From assembly GCA_963978545.1 (NCBI GenBank), contig OZ021722.1:7025201-7089200 (forward strand): DNA of 64,000 bases, written 5' to 3'. The notes beneath the pieces are model-generated. The model had not been told where the DNA came from. It saw only the letters and a list, made by a program, of their open reading frames with translations, and did no database searches. Origin of the DNA: Linyphia triangularis (Eukaryota; Arthropoda; Arachnida; Araneae; Linyphiidae). The position numbers were made by a program, and so were the translations under genes. Below are positions 45,860 to 57,241 of the stretch, piece after piece (the first letter of the stretch is position 1; each line of letters opens with the position of its first letter).

Positions 45860-47121
45860 CAGTGGCTAAAACAATTAAGAATACACTTCGTTTTTTGAAC
45901 ACATTAGTATTTTGTATGGGGAATAATGCCCAAAAAATTTAATTATAGCAAAGCTTTTTGCAGAGGCATTAAACTATGGACATTTTACTTTGTATATACA
46001 CAAAAAATATAATAATTTATTAAAAATCAAATTAGTCATACAGTTTTGAAATTTTTTTAGACAAATTTTGCAATAAAAAAATTGGGAATACACTTGCGAA
46101 AAATATGTTTATTTACACTTACATATTTTCAATTTGACTGCTATTTTAATGTAATCTTAAATATTGTTATTCTTAACCTTTTCAATTCTAATTTTTTTGT
46201 GATGAAACTTGTTAGACGAACTTAAATTCAAACTTTTAAATAAAAAATTGCTCTTCGAAGAAAAACTAGTATTGATTCCTATTCAAATTATTTTTTTTAA
46301 AAAAAAGGAAAATCTTATTGAAATAGCTAAAATTGTTGGTAGAAGCCACACGTGTATCCAGACAATCATTTAAAAATTTTAAATGAGGGATCGATTGAAA
46401 ATAAAAGTAGAAGAAAAAAGAAGAGAATTCTGTCGATATCACAAAAAGGTAAATTTTGAAAGAAATCAAGGTTTATAATAAAGTACAAGGCACGCAATGT
46501 CAAAATATGGGGTCTTTTTCATTGTAAAAAGCAGTTACACACACCACCTGACCTCTGACATCAATATCATAGAAAATCTACGGGACACACGCGAAATAGT
46601 GGTCTAAAAGCATAAAATTAGAAATAAAGCCCCTTTAAAACAAGTGTTGCAAGAATAATGGGGTAAAATCCCTTCAGATACCATCATTCTTCGTGTGTGA
46701 GATATTACAAAAATTTCATTGGTGTATTCTCAATTTTTTTAGGTAAAAATCTGCGTATGTTTATTTAAAATGTTTATAAAAATTTTCTATTAAATTTTTT
46801 TTTTTTGTTGGTTGGTTATTACGTTTAACGACCTATACTTATGCACAATGACGGCTAATCAGACCGGAACCTACAGCTTAAAGTGGATTCTGAACCACAA
46901 CGAACATCCGTGCCTAACCCAGGATTCGAGCCCGGCACCTTTGGCATGCGAGGCCAGAGCTCTAACCTCACAGCAGTCAATATTGTTCTTTATTTTTACT
47001 TTAAATTAAACTATGTGTAAAATTAGAGACGTGTTTTCACTTCTTGGTAATGTGTTATTTATATCGAAAGTTGGGTTTATTAAGTAAAAGTAAGGTGTAT
47101 TCTGAATTGTTTGAGCCACTG
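45860..47121 (+). pseudogene. Tc1-like transposon with internally deleted transposase
   Basis: Ends CAGTGGCTAAAACAATTAAG and, inverted, CAGTGGCTCAAACAATTCAG, flanked by TA dinucleotides (45858-45859, 47122-47123), the Tc1/mariner hallmark. Inside, with frame corrections, a helix-turn-helix-like stretch (EIAKIVGRSHTCIQTIIK, about 46318-46380) is followed directly by a C-terminal DDE-region remnant containing DINIIENLR (about 46557-46590). The middle of the transposase is missing. A SINE S2 (46808-46977) interrupts the 3' part. Dead element. Confidence 0.85.
46808..46977 (-). mobile_element. tRNA-derived SINE S2 in the Tc1 element
   Basis: Minus-strand head GACTGCTGTGAGGTTAGAGC, B-box GCCGGGCTCGAATCCTGGGTT, body GGATGTTCGTTGTGGTTC and CTGTAGGTTCCGGTCTGAT, tail AACCAACCAAC. 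The nest here is three deep: BEL, hAT-like B, Tc1, with this SINE as the youngest layer. Confidence 0.82.
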
Positions 47122-47224
47122 TAGGTATATAAATATTAACTAATTAACCTCATGAAATAGGATAACAGAAACCTGATTTTAAAATTTGAGTTATATTTAA
47201 AGATAAATTATCGAATTTTATTGT

Positions 47225-47455
47225 TTCAAATTAATTTGCTGTATGGGTTGAAAGTAGGGATGGAGGGGAGGGATGTTTTATGACCTATTTTTATGCACAG
47301 TAATGGTTAAGACGGTATCAGGGCGGAACCTACAGCTTAACGTCGATTCCGAACCACAATGGACATCCATGCCAAATCTGGGATTCGAAACCGACACCTT
47401 TGGCATGCGAAGCCAGAGGGCTAACCCCATAGCCATCAGGAGGGTAATGGGGAGG
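47225..47455 (-). mobile_element. tRNA-derived SINE S2 near the right end of hAT-like B
   Basis: Minus-strand copy with head CTGATGGCTATGGGGTTAG, B-box GGTTTCGAATCCCAGATTT, body GGATGTCCATTGTGGTTCGG and CTGTAGGTTCCGCCCTGAT. It is more diverged than the other copies. Confidence 0.72.
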
Positions 47456-47520
47456 GGGGGGGGTGAGATTGTGCTTTTGGGCAATCGTAAATTTTCCTTA
47501 GAATAGGCCTTGCGCACAAC

Positions 47521-47601
47521 GTCATAAATCTTTTTCAAGTGGATCTCGTTGGCCAAAAGTATAAACTAAGAGGGATGTAATTTCGTCAATTGGAGAACTC
47601 T
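47521..47601 (-). pseudogene. BEL/Pao relic: short piece between two hAT insertions
   Basis: About 80 bp of BEL coding sequence caught between element B (left) and element A (right). On the minus strand it is open for about 25 codons (SPIDEITSLLVYTFGQRDPL) and connects in frame with the zinc-knuckle segment at 51505 if the A insertion and one target copy are discounted. Toward the other side a stop intervenes near the B insertion. Confidence 0.65.
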
Positions 47602-49582
47602 GTTCTGGGCAACGCCGTCGCTAAGAATTTTGGTTGGGGGGGCGTAGACATCCTTTTGCCGACTGAAATCAAGGCATGTCCAGTGTAAATGTAGAAAATA
47701 TAAATTAAGGCGTTAATAAATCGCTAACTAATTTTTATTAATGTAAAATTAACGTATAAATAATTTTTAATTAATATATGAATAATTAATGCATAATTAA
47801 TTGTTAATTAATGTAAAACTAATTGTTAATGCATTTTTTTGTTTAATTGTGAATTATTTTATTTATGTGCAATTAATTTTAATTACTTTTAAACTACCGT
47901 CTAAACAATTTTTAATATTTTATGGCATTTTATTAATACGTAATTAATGTCAAATTTTAAGTAAATTCCCATTACATTATATTAAATTTCCATCAAATTC
48001 ATTTAATTTTTCATTTCTTTTCAGTAAATTACCCCTTCCTCTCCGAATAAAGGAGATTATTTTTGGAAGCGTTTTTTTTTTTTTTTTGGAAGGGGGGAGC
48101 AGGGGGGTGGAGGGAAGAGACATTTATTCCTTGCAGATAGATAGAATTTTTCCCCACAATCTTAAATCAATTCAGTAATCTAAGTAGTACAAGTTCTTCA
48201 TTTCGATACATCTTCTTTTTTTTTTAATTTTCAAATTGCAGTTTCGAAAAAAATTAATTAAACGTGTAAAAGTGGTTGGAAATAGCACTTTAACATGGAA
48301 TTAAATAGATGAAAATTATTGATCAAATAGGTGACATTTCTTTATAAAGAATTGTATAAAGGTTAATCAAAAAACAAATTGTTGAAAAATTCTTCTTTTT
48401 AAAATTCTGGCGGATTATTGCTATTACAAAAAAATTCCCGACGCAAAGCACTGCAATTTTTATATAAATACAATTTCAGGGACTTAAGAAAAAATGCACT
48501 TGCACTCCCTACCCTCTGGCTTTCGAAAAATAAAGTAACGCGGGGAAAAAAGTGGTAAAATTTAAAAAAAAATATATATATAGATATTAATTTAACAATT
48601 TGAACAGAACATTAATGGACAATTTTTAACTAACATCCAATTAGGAAATCCAATTCTCATCTTTGAAAAATCAAGGTTTAAACAAAAACTTTTGTCGCCT
48701 TACACCTCCCTGCAAATAATCTGTAGGCGCTCATGGACACTATAATTGCATTGCAATAGACATTAATTATTAAAAACGTTTTGTTAATTATTTATTTTTA
48801 AATACTTTTGAACACATTTTTCTAACTAAAGAGAAAAGATTTTGATTTTCTTGAAAACTGTGTTAATAGTAAAACTTAATTTTTTTGTAACAATTCATTC
48901 CAGGAACCTACTTCTTAAAAGTAGTTACTTCGAGTATATATTTCTACCAAAACTGCTGGATTTAATTTAATGATTTTTTTTTGTGTTTTTTCACTGATGT
49001 GGTGTAGTTTTTCAGCAAATATTTCTCGTTTTTTGAAAAATAATCATTTGTTCAAGAAGGAAAGTATACTTGAAAACAATAGTGTTTTTTTTCCTAAGTA
49101 AAAATAAAATGGATTACTTTAGCATGAAACTAAACTATAATATTTATATGATAAAGGTAAATTATTTGCAACTAATTGAACTTCGAATTGAATTTAGTGA
49201 CAAAATATTCAGATCTATAAAAGAGCATGTCATAATTTTTAACACAACAATCCAAACTATATAAGGAATAGTACGTGTGAGTTTTTTTGGGAAAGGTGTG
49301 GGGAAAGGGGGGGAAGGTATTCAAATCTACAGTGTTATTCCGATCTTGAGGAAGAACAAGCTGCACATTTGATCTTCAAAGCAAGAGAAACGTCACTGTC
49401 AACATGAAATTTCCAAAAACCCACCCCCATTTCCCTTACCCACATGCAAGGGATATGATCCTAATTTGGGATTTATTGATCCAATTTGAAATATTTTTAA
49501 AGGTATACTAAAAAATCTTAGTTTATTTGAAAGACAATTTTTTCCCGATGTTTAAAGTATAAAGTGGTAAAATCAAGAATAG

Positions 49583-49760
49583 GTTGGTTGGTTGTTTTTC
49601 AGATTTATTATGCGCGAAGGCAACACAATGGCCAAACTGCGCCAGAAATCAAGGATAGGAGTGAAAGGATACTCACTATTTGCAATAGACTGAACCTGGT
49701 TGTACCAGACAATGCGAGCCTCAGCTATTTGAACACGGGAAGCATTAAGAATTTTAGATA
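49583..49760. mobile_element. SINE S1 tail fragment and possible LINE endonuclease fragment
   Basis: GGTTGGTTGGTTGTTTTTCAG followed by GCAACACAATGGCC and CTGCGCCAGAAATC resembles the tail of S1. From 49650 one frame reads ERILTICNRLNLVV and LSYLNTGSIKNF, resembling the late part of a LINE apurinic-type endonuclease domain. Both are short and decayed, so the second reading is tentative. Confidence 0.35.
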
Positions 49761-49882
49761 GTATTATAATAAACCTTTTAATACTTTTCCAAAGATTATT
49801 TTGTTGGAATAAATACGATATCGCCTTCCAGTTTACATGTAGCATGCACTATTTTGAGAATGCATTTTCAATATATGAAGTA

Positions 49883-50669
49883 CAAGGTGGTCATAAAGAA
49901 ACTTTGCCGATATATGGGCCTCTAGCTTCCGTTTCATTCAACAGATCGATATAAGATTTCAGGTATAGTTAGTCATAGGTATGAGCTCGGGATCCTGTAA
50001 ATTTCAACAAATGGCGCTTACGGTTGGTTATGGTTATAGTAACAGACACTCGAAATTTTCGAATGACAGCGCCTACTTTTTCCTGTCGCAAAATGCTCAG
50101 CGCATGAGGAAACCCTAAAGAGCGTTGGAATGGTTCGTATATCCCAAAAAAAAAAAGGACGCATTATGCACACACACACACACACACAAAAAAAAAAAAA
50201 AAAAGCGACAAAAACGCGACAAAAACCAACAAAAACGCGATCGAGGCGAACGATGGAAATTTGCATTTGACAGAGGCCAAAGTTCACATGAGTGCCATCA
50301 AAGGCAATTTAATCGGTCTTCTTAGCTGAATATTTGGCGAGCGGCCTCCATTGCCCCGATTGTGTTTTTGTTGGCAGTTCGCAGATCTGTATTTTTTGCG
50401 TTCATAACACGTCCGTTTTTTGTGATACACGTACCATTCCAACGCTCTTTAGGGTTTTCGCATGCGATGATAATTTTTCGATAGGAAAAAGTAGGCTTTG
50501 CCATTCGTAACTATAACCGGTTTAATCATGAGCGTCATTTTTCTGAAATTCATAGAATTCCGACCTCATATATCTCTGAATAACTATACCTGAAATCTCA
50601 TCTCGATCTGTTGAACGAGACTGCTGCTAGAGGTCCATATATCGGCAAAGTTTCTTTATGACCATCCTG
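49883..50669. mobile_element. 787-bp fold-back element with TA target duplication
   Basis: Ends CAAGGTGGTCATAAAGAAAC and, inverted, CAGGATGGTCATAAAGAAAC, flanked by TA (49881-49882, 50670-50671). The inverted similarity extends far inward, for example CCCTAAAGAGCGTTGGAATG near 50113 against CATTCCAACGCTCTTTAGGG near 50436, so the DNA can fold into a long hairpin around a loop at about 50160-50390 with (CA)n and A-runs. Tc1/mariner-type MITE with no transposase. Confidence 0.9.
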
Positions 50670-51504
50670 TACATAACATCATTTATGGAGTTCTACTTGA
50701 CATTAACTGCAATAACTTTGTAAAATGCTGGTCAATTTTCGTATACAAAATTTTTGGTGTTTTGAAATTTTGTATAAAACCTTTAACTCATATGACGTAC
50801 ATTACATACTTTATGTAAATGACGTTTAATGTATATGTCATGGTTTTTGAGGCATTATCTGACTTACCACAAATACAAGTATATCATCTCTGTAACACAT
50901 CTAAGTTATCTAATGTCAGTGAAGATATCAATGATTAGATTATTTTAATGAACCTGCCAAAAAGGATATACTTACTCTAATTCAAAATATCCAACCGTCA
51001 ACTTAGACCGCATTGTGATCACAATTTTGTAATACTAACGATGATTTTAATTATTTGTGCTTTTTTCCATTCAGTATGTTTTGAAACATGCGTCACTAGG
51101 CATTTTTAAAAGAAGGGATGAAATTTCAGAAATTTGCCAACTACCAGCCTTTCTAAAAACTTTGACGGGGTGAGATAATGAAGATATTTATATGGTAGTA
51201 TTTGAGTTCGCAGTCTGTCATTGTAGGCGGCAAAAAAAAAAACACAGACTCCTTTATTATAAACTTCTTGTGTAAAAATGCCGATTCGTCAAACTCGGGT
51301 CACGCTGCATTCCGATATTTTTAATATTTTCGTTCAAATTTTTTTTTTTTTTTTTTCATTCAATTCGATTTTATTGTGGATCGATTTTAGAAAAAGAAAG
51401 ATCTCGACAAAAATTAGAAAATTTGCCGACTGTCCAACTTTCTAAAACTTTGGGGGGGCGAGTCGCCCCCTACGCCCCCCGTTCGCGTCGTCCCTGGTTC
51501 TGGG

Positions 51505-51961
51505 ATTTCACTTTTCGTTACCAAGTCATAACATATTGATTTATTATGAGATAGTTTACCATTACAGTTATCACATGGTCTTATTTTTGAACGACAAGCT
51601 GATGAATAGTGCTTTCCTTTGAAACACAAAAGACAAAGACCTTCTTTTCTTAAGATATCTCTTTTATCTTTAACTGTGATATCTTTGCATAAATGGGATT
51701 CGTGCTCTTTAGAGCAAAACAAACATTTCTTAATAAATGGTACAGAAAAAAACTGCTGCCGTTGAGGTATTATAACGAAATTTATTTTGCTTCTTATAAT
51801 ATGGATGATTTGATGGAGCATTCTTTTTACCTTTTGCGTTTTCATTTAGAGAAACTGTAGCTTCTCGACATTCTACTTCTGCACGGATAAACAGCAAAAG
51901 TTCATCGATATCAAATGTTCCTTTTTCACGTTGTTTTCGCTTGAATTCCAAAGCCAAATCA
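51505..51961 (-). pseudogene. BEL/Pao retrotransposon relic: gag-like region and zinc knuckles
   Basis: Minus-strand reading begins LALEFKRKQREKG-type sequence with FDIDELLLFIRAEVECRE, characteristic of the DUF1759 gag-like domain. After a frame change come three zinc knuckles: CLFCSKEHESHLC (CX2CX3HX4C), CLLCFKGKHYSSAC (CX2CX4HX4C, canonical) and CDNCNGKLSHNKSIC (CX2CX5HX4C). The reading stops at the hAT-like A insertion. The N-terminal side is interrupted by a SINE at 51963, and the 5' LTR is not visible. Confidence 0.83.
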
Positions 51962-51962
51962 G

Positions 51963-52140
51963 CCAACCAAACGGTATAGTGGCTAGCTTCTAGACCGCGA
52001 GGTTGTGGGTTCGAGTCCCGTGTTAGGCATGGGTGTTTGTAAATGTATGTTGGCTTGTCTAATGACGAATGTTTCGGCGCATCTCTTTTCGCCCCTCGTG
52101 TTAATGACGGCGCCAGATAATCTGAAAACAACCAACCAAC
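51963..52140 (+). mobile_element. tRNA-derived SINE S1 in the BEL gag relic
   Basis: CCAACCAAACGGTATAGTGG, then a shortened A-box region, B-box GGGTTCGAGTCCCGTG, body GTTGGCTTGTCTAATGACG and ending ACAACCAACCAACC. No convincing target duplication; the sequence after it does not resume the gag frame, so the junction may be rearranged. Confidence 0.85.
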
Positions 52141-52854
52141 CTCCCCCTTCTCAGAACATAAGCATATTTTTGCTGGATAGTAATTGATGGACACCCCCGC
52201 TCATCTTAGGCATAAAACATATTGTTACATATTAAAATATAACACCCAACTTCAGACCCTTAAGTATATTGTTACTCTGTAAACTACTGTTAAAATGAAG
52301 ACAAATCCCCTCAACCTTAAAGATACAATTAAATGCTGAAATATAGCCCCCCCCCCCCCCATCAAACCACAAAGATACTAATTTATACTAAACATTGCCC
52401 CTTTCTCACCTCAGATCTTAAACATAAAGGTACATAACAAAATGAAGATCACACCGCAGAACCTTATACATCCTATTACACGGTAAACATACTGTTAAAA
52501 GGTAAACATACTGTTAAAAGGTAGGTGAACCTCCTCGCCTATCAAACCATAAGGAAATTAATATATATTAAGCGCTCCCGCCCACCTTCTGATCTTAAAC
52601 ATATTTCTACAAACTTAGGTACAAGCGCCCTACCCCCCCCCCCCCATTAGCCTTGTAAAATTCTTTATATACATATACCACCCCCATTCCACACACAAAT
52701 TTTTTTGTAAGATTTTGATTATTTTTCTATTATCTTAATTTTTTATGATAAATCCCAAAATTTTCCATTTTCTTCTCACCCCCCTCCTAAAATTTCGATG
52801 ACGCGGTTTGCGTCACAAAACCCCCCTGTAGGCACCCCTCAGTAGTCTTTAATA
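52141..52854. repeat. C-rich degenerate tandem repeats
   Basis: Loosely repeated blocks of about 80-110 bp combine a C-run (52344-52360, 52625-52646), a YCTTAAACATA(A/T) word and a TACTGTTAAAAG(G/A) word; GGTAAACATACTGTTAAAA occurs twice in tandem at 52481 and 52502. No coding sequence is seen. The origin is unknown; it could be the inner part of another transposon. Confidence 0.45.
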
Positions 52855-53038
52855 TAACTCCGTTTCTGTTGCCAACTTGTGCTTGGAATTTGTAAATAAT
52901 TTTAAATATTAAAAACATCTCTATCAGCAAAATATGCAGTAAACTACTTTTCGAAATTTCTTCTTTAAAAAATAAATCTGAATTTATGCATTGGCCTCCA
53001 AATGTATTTTAATTATTCCTGATTGATAATATAATTTA

Positions 53039-55135
53039 CTAGCTGAATACCCGTGCTGCGCTACGAAATTTTACCATTAGCATTTTAGCGATCAAAAGAC
53101 ATTCATGTATTCTACACTTCAGACGTTTGCTCCCATTTCGATCCCGACAAATTGATTTATCAAAATAGGAACTTTCCTTTGTTGACATTTTAAACGAAAT
53201 TTATAATTGGGAATAGTAAACTGGTATAGTTTATTGTGTTTATGTTTGCTCTTAGTTCTAAATTTCAAAGTAGTAGCTGTATTGGAATTAGGTTAATTAG
53301 ACATTAAGTTAATCCTCGTATAGTTTCAATGTTGCGTCGTCTTTTCATCCCTTAAAAATTCGTTAATCGATATTGGAATGACTTATTTTTTTAACATTTG
53401 CAAAAAAATATCAGAAAAATGACTACATTGGAAGAGAAACATTCGGATATCCCTCGTTTGGAACATTTAACCCCTTCTCGACCCCTTAGAGTTGGTTAAT
53501 CGAGAACAGAATAGCTTACTTTTTCTATGTTTAATCTTTTTTGACATTTGTACCAAATTTCCGAGTTGTGACCATATGGGAAGTGGTACATTCGAATATT
53601 CCTCGTTTGGAACGTTTAACCCCTTTTCCACCCCTTGATCCACCCGAGATCGGAATAGTTTACTTTTTCTGCGTTTGTCTTTATTGATATTCACACCAGT
53701 TTTCAGAATTGTGAAAATATGAGAAGTAGGACATTCGAATATATCGCTCGTTTGGAACGTTTAACCCCTTTTTGACCTCTTAAAGTGGGTTCATCGAGAT
53801 CGGAATAGCTAACTTTTTCTATGTTTACCATTGTTGACATTTGTACCAATTTTTAGAGTTGTGACCATATGGGAAGTGGTACATTCGAATATCCCTCGTT
53901 TGAAACGTTTAACCCCTTTTTGACCTCTTAGAGTGGGTAAATAGAGATCGGAATAGCTTACTTTTTATACGTTTGTTTTTGTTGATACTTGCACCAGATT
54001 TCAGAGTTGTGACGAAAGGGGAAGTAGGACATTCGAATATCCCTCGTTTGGAATGTTTAACCCCTGTTCCACCCCTTAAAGTGGGTTAATCGAGATCGGA
54101 ATAACTTACTTTTTCTTCGTTTGTCTTTATTGATATTCACACCAATTTTTAGAGTTGTGACGAAATGAGAAGTGGGACATTCGAATATTCCTCGTTTGGA
54201 ACTTTTAACCCCTTTTCGAGCCCTTAAAGTGGGTTAATCGAGATCGGAATAGCTTACTTTTTCTATGTTTACTATTGTTAATATTTGTACCAATATTTAG
54301 AGTTGTGACCAAATGGGAAGTAGGATATTCGAATGTCCCTCGTTTGGAACGTTTAACCCCTTTTCGACCCCTTAAAGTGGGTTAATCGAGATCGGAATAG
54401 TTTACTTTGTCTATTTTTACCATTGTTGATATTTGTGCCAATTTTCAGAGTTGTGACTATGTGGGAAGTAGGATTTTCGAATGTCCCCCGTTTGGAACGT
54501 TTAACCCCTTTTCGACCCCTTAAAGTGGGTTAATCGAGATCGGAATAGTTTACTTTTTCTATTTTTACCATTGTTGATATTTGTGCCGATTTTCAGAGTT
54601 GTGACTATGTGGGAAGTAGGATATTCGAATGTCCCCCGTTTGGAACGTTTAACCCCTTTTCGACCCCTTAAAGTGGGTTAATCGAGATCGGAATAGTTTA
54701 CTTTTTCTATTTTTACCATTGTTGATATTTGTGCCGATTTTCAGAGTTGTGACTATGTGGGAAGTAGGATTTTCGAATGTCCCCCGTTTGGAACGTTTAA
54801 CCCCTTTTCGACCCCTTAAAGTGGGTTAATCGAGATCGGAATAGTTTACTTTTTCTATTTTTACCAATGTTGATATTTGTGCCGATTTTCAGAGTTGTGA
54901 CTATGTGGGAAGTAGGATTTTCGAATGTCCCCCGTTTGGAACGTTTAACCCCTTTTCGACCCCTTAAAGTGGGTTAATCGAGATCGGAATAGTTTACTTT
55001 TTCTATTTTTACCATTGTTGATATTTGTGCCGATTTTCAGAGTTGTGACTATGTGGGAAGTGGGAGAATTAGTGATGAGTGAGTCAGTGAGTGAGTGAGT
55101 CAGTGAGTGAGGGCTTTGCCTTATATATATAGAGA
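53039..55135 (-). mobile_element. Non-autonomous Helitron carrying a 148-bp tandem array
   Basis: On the minus strand the element starts TCTCTATATATATAAGGC, continues into CCTCACTCACTGACTCAC, and ends TAGCGCAGCACGGGTATTCAGCTAG. It therefore has a 5' TC and 3' CTAG, and it sits between host A and host T with no target duplication, as Helitrons do. A short hairpin (plus strand CGTGC...GC(T)ACG) lies near the CTAG end. No Rep/helicase is present. Most of the 2,097 bp is the tandem array listed next. Confidence 0.85.
53340..55060. repeat. 148-bp tandem array inside the Helitron
   Basis: About 11-12 units containing ATCGAGATCGGAATAG, then TTACTTTTTCTAT, AGAGTTGTGAC, and CGTTTGGAACGTTTAACCCC. ATCGG recurs at 54391, 54539, 54687, 54835 and 54983, an exact 148-bp period. 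The last five units are nearly identical while those toward 53340 are progressively diverged, indicating expansion from the right-hand side. Confidence 0.95.
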
Positions 55136-55200
55136 TTTATTAAAACAATTTTTATAATTTATTTACTAAAACAATTTTGGCATGAATTCATGAAAAGTAG

Positions 55201-55907
55201 AAATTTGCCCCGAAAAACTTCGTTTCTGGCAAAATTAAAAATCGAATAAAAAAAGAAATCGTGTACCGATACATCGATATTTTTTTCTGTGCAACGATAT
55301 AGTATCGATACTTATTTTGATCGATATTTCCGACCTCTTCTGTGATTGGAAGTGACGGAACTACCTTTAATACTGGTATCTTTCAATGGGAACATAGGTG
55401 TAAAACTAAACACCTATGAAAACTTCCACTGGCTGATTTTTTAAGAGTTGAATGTTCAATTCCTCAACTTCAAAGAAAAGTGCTGAGCACAGACCAGTTA
55501 TATCTTCTCAATATTTTTGCAACGCACACTGGGGTATTTGCCTCTATAAAAGCTGGCCAAAAGTCCATTTTTCAAAATTTCACTTAGACACTTGAATTTT
55601 GGAGAATTCATACTTAATTAAGTATAGAATCTTACTCTGTATCTATTTTTTTTAATATGAGATCCCAAATGTCATGACGATTGATGGAAATTTTACGTTT
55701 GCGTGAAGTTATGCATTTCTCTTTTCTGTTACCAATGCAAGCATATTAATTTAACAAGCAAAATTTCCAACTTCTCGTTTCAAATTTAATTTCAGCATGA
55801 TATGTGCGTCTTCTTAAGGTCTATATTTATTTATTTTCTCACTTAAAATTTAAATTTATTTAAATTCAGTGAGTAGTTTAAATTTTGTTCAGTCATAAAA
55901 CTCGGCT

Positions 55908-55945
<38 letters not shown>

Positions 55946-57241
55946 AATATTTTATTTTCATTAGTGTTTTTGTTATACGATTGAGTCTTATTGAGTAGTG
56001 GTTTTTATGCCATTTTAAAGACCGCATATTCTAGTTCCTTATACCTTAAAAACATTTTGCCGATGCGAATATTACAAGGATTGACGTAGATTATGCGATT
56101 TTTTTAAGTATTAGCTGCAACTTCATATTTTTCTTTTTATCTTTATATATGACTATCCGTAATGAAAATTACTTATCCATGGCCTTAAAATACCACTATG
56201 TAAGACAGTAAAGCAAATAATTTGTAGAAATTTTTAATTACTTCCAATATTTTTATTGATATTTTTTAGTAATGTGGAAGAATATTTAATAAAAACTAAG
56301 GCAATAATGTCAAGCTTCTAATACAAATAAAAGTGAGCAATTTAAAACGTTTATTTATAAATAGCATGAATTCTTTAAAATAATAATAAAAAAGTGCAAA
56401 AATTGGTCTCCAAATTAGGACACCTAACGTAAATTGTTGAAATATCTAAGGCAATGAAGAAACAGCAGATGCCATGTACGGCAAATGGGTATTGCGTGAT
56501 ATTGTCCTCAAAATTCCAAAAAATTATTTAAAATGTTACTGTTTTACATTTTTTTTTTCTGATAAAATAAATATGTCATGATTTGTATGTTAATGCTCTA
56601 TCAGAATTCGAAAAAAAAAAATTGTGAAATTTGCCCATGAAAGAAGTGTCTGAGTAAACCACTCGAAGGATGTTTGAATTTTACTACTCAATAAAAAATA
56701 GAAAAGATTCTAGTTCGTGCTTCAGTATTTCAAAAAATTATTCACAATTTCATAAAATGAAAATTATATAAAAGTAGATAGTCAGATATATAGTAGCCAG
56801 CGCAAAAAGGACATACTCCATCACAATCTCCATTATTTTTAGATTGTATTAAATTGCACGATTGTTTTGGGCTTTTTTTTTTATTCGAGTTCTAAACATC
56901 GTTTGCGTTTAGGAAATCTCACTTTTAATCTCGAAACTATTAAATGTCTGTCATAATATTTTATACATTTAGCATTCCATTATTTTCCCTTTTTTTATTT
57001 CATTCTCAATCAGAAAAATAAAATCGGTATGGATTATATGCATACGTATAGTTAGTATAAATAAAATTGAATAAAGTTTTAGAATTTTTTCCCCTGTAAT
57101 GCTTTTAAAAAAATGAGTTTCTATTTATTGTTTCCAAAATATCGTTTGCACTTATAGTTTTGAAGAAAATCATTTTCATTCGAATACAACACCTTCTAAA
57201 AACTACAGTCGTATTGGTTGCTTTCATATACAGTTCTTAAA
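55201..57241. other. AT-rich interval with no gene
   Basis: Contains CGATACATCGATA / TATCGATACTTA words at 55266-55330, a T33 homopolymer at 55911-55943, and otherwise AT-rich sequence. I see no exon, RNA gene or transposon terminus I can support, although the start of the transposase relic at 57242 implies that its left terminus lies somewhere here. Confidence 0.6.

Larger units (their letters stand above)
43929..47512. mobile_element. hAT-like element B, inserted in the BEL relic (8-bp TSD)
   Basis: Starts CAGGGCCTATTCTAA and ends TTAGAATAGGCCTTG, 14 of 15 bases inverted-identical. CGCACAAC at 43921-43928 and 47513-47520 is an exact 8-bp duplication. GGGCARTCGTAAA is repeated three times just inside the left end (43953-44012) and once near the right end. 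It hosts a Tc1-like element (45860-47121) and SINEs. The remaining interior (44060-45850) has several short open frames but no transposase I can recognise. Confidence 0.93.
47610..51496 (-). mobile_element. hAT-like element A, right copy (8-bp TSD GTTCTGGG)
   Basis: Inverted relative to 38867-42821. Its left end CAACGCCGTCGCTAAG corresponds to the CAGGGCCGTCGCTAAG end of the sister copy, and its right end is TTCGCGTCGTCCCTG. GTTCTGGG at 47602-47609 and 51497-51504 is an exact 8-bp duplication, showing that this copy is a complete insertion into the BEL relic. It contains a fold-back TA element (49883-50669) and a SINE/LINE fragment (49583-49760). No transposase frame survives. Confidence 0.9.
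52855..55200. repeat. Dispersed repeat R2 (copy 4), split by a Helitron
   Basis: 52855-53038 and 55136-55200 are two halves of an R2 copy (TTGCCAACTTGTGCTTGG, ATCAGCAAAATATGCAG, then TTATTAAAACAATTTT and CAATTTTGGCATG). Joining them restores the A-T rich ATTTATTTATTAAAAC seen in intact R2, so nothing was duplicated or lost at the insertion. Confidence 0.8.
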
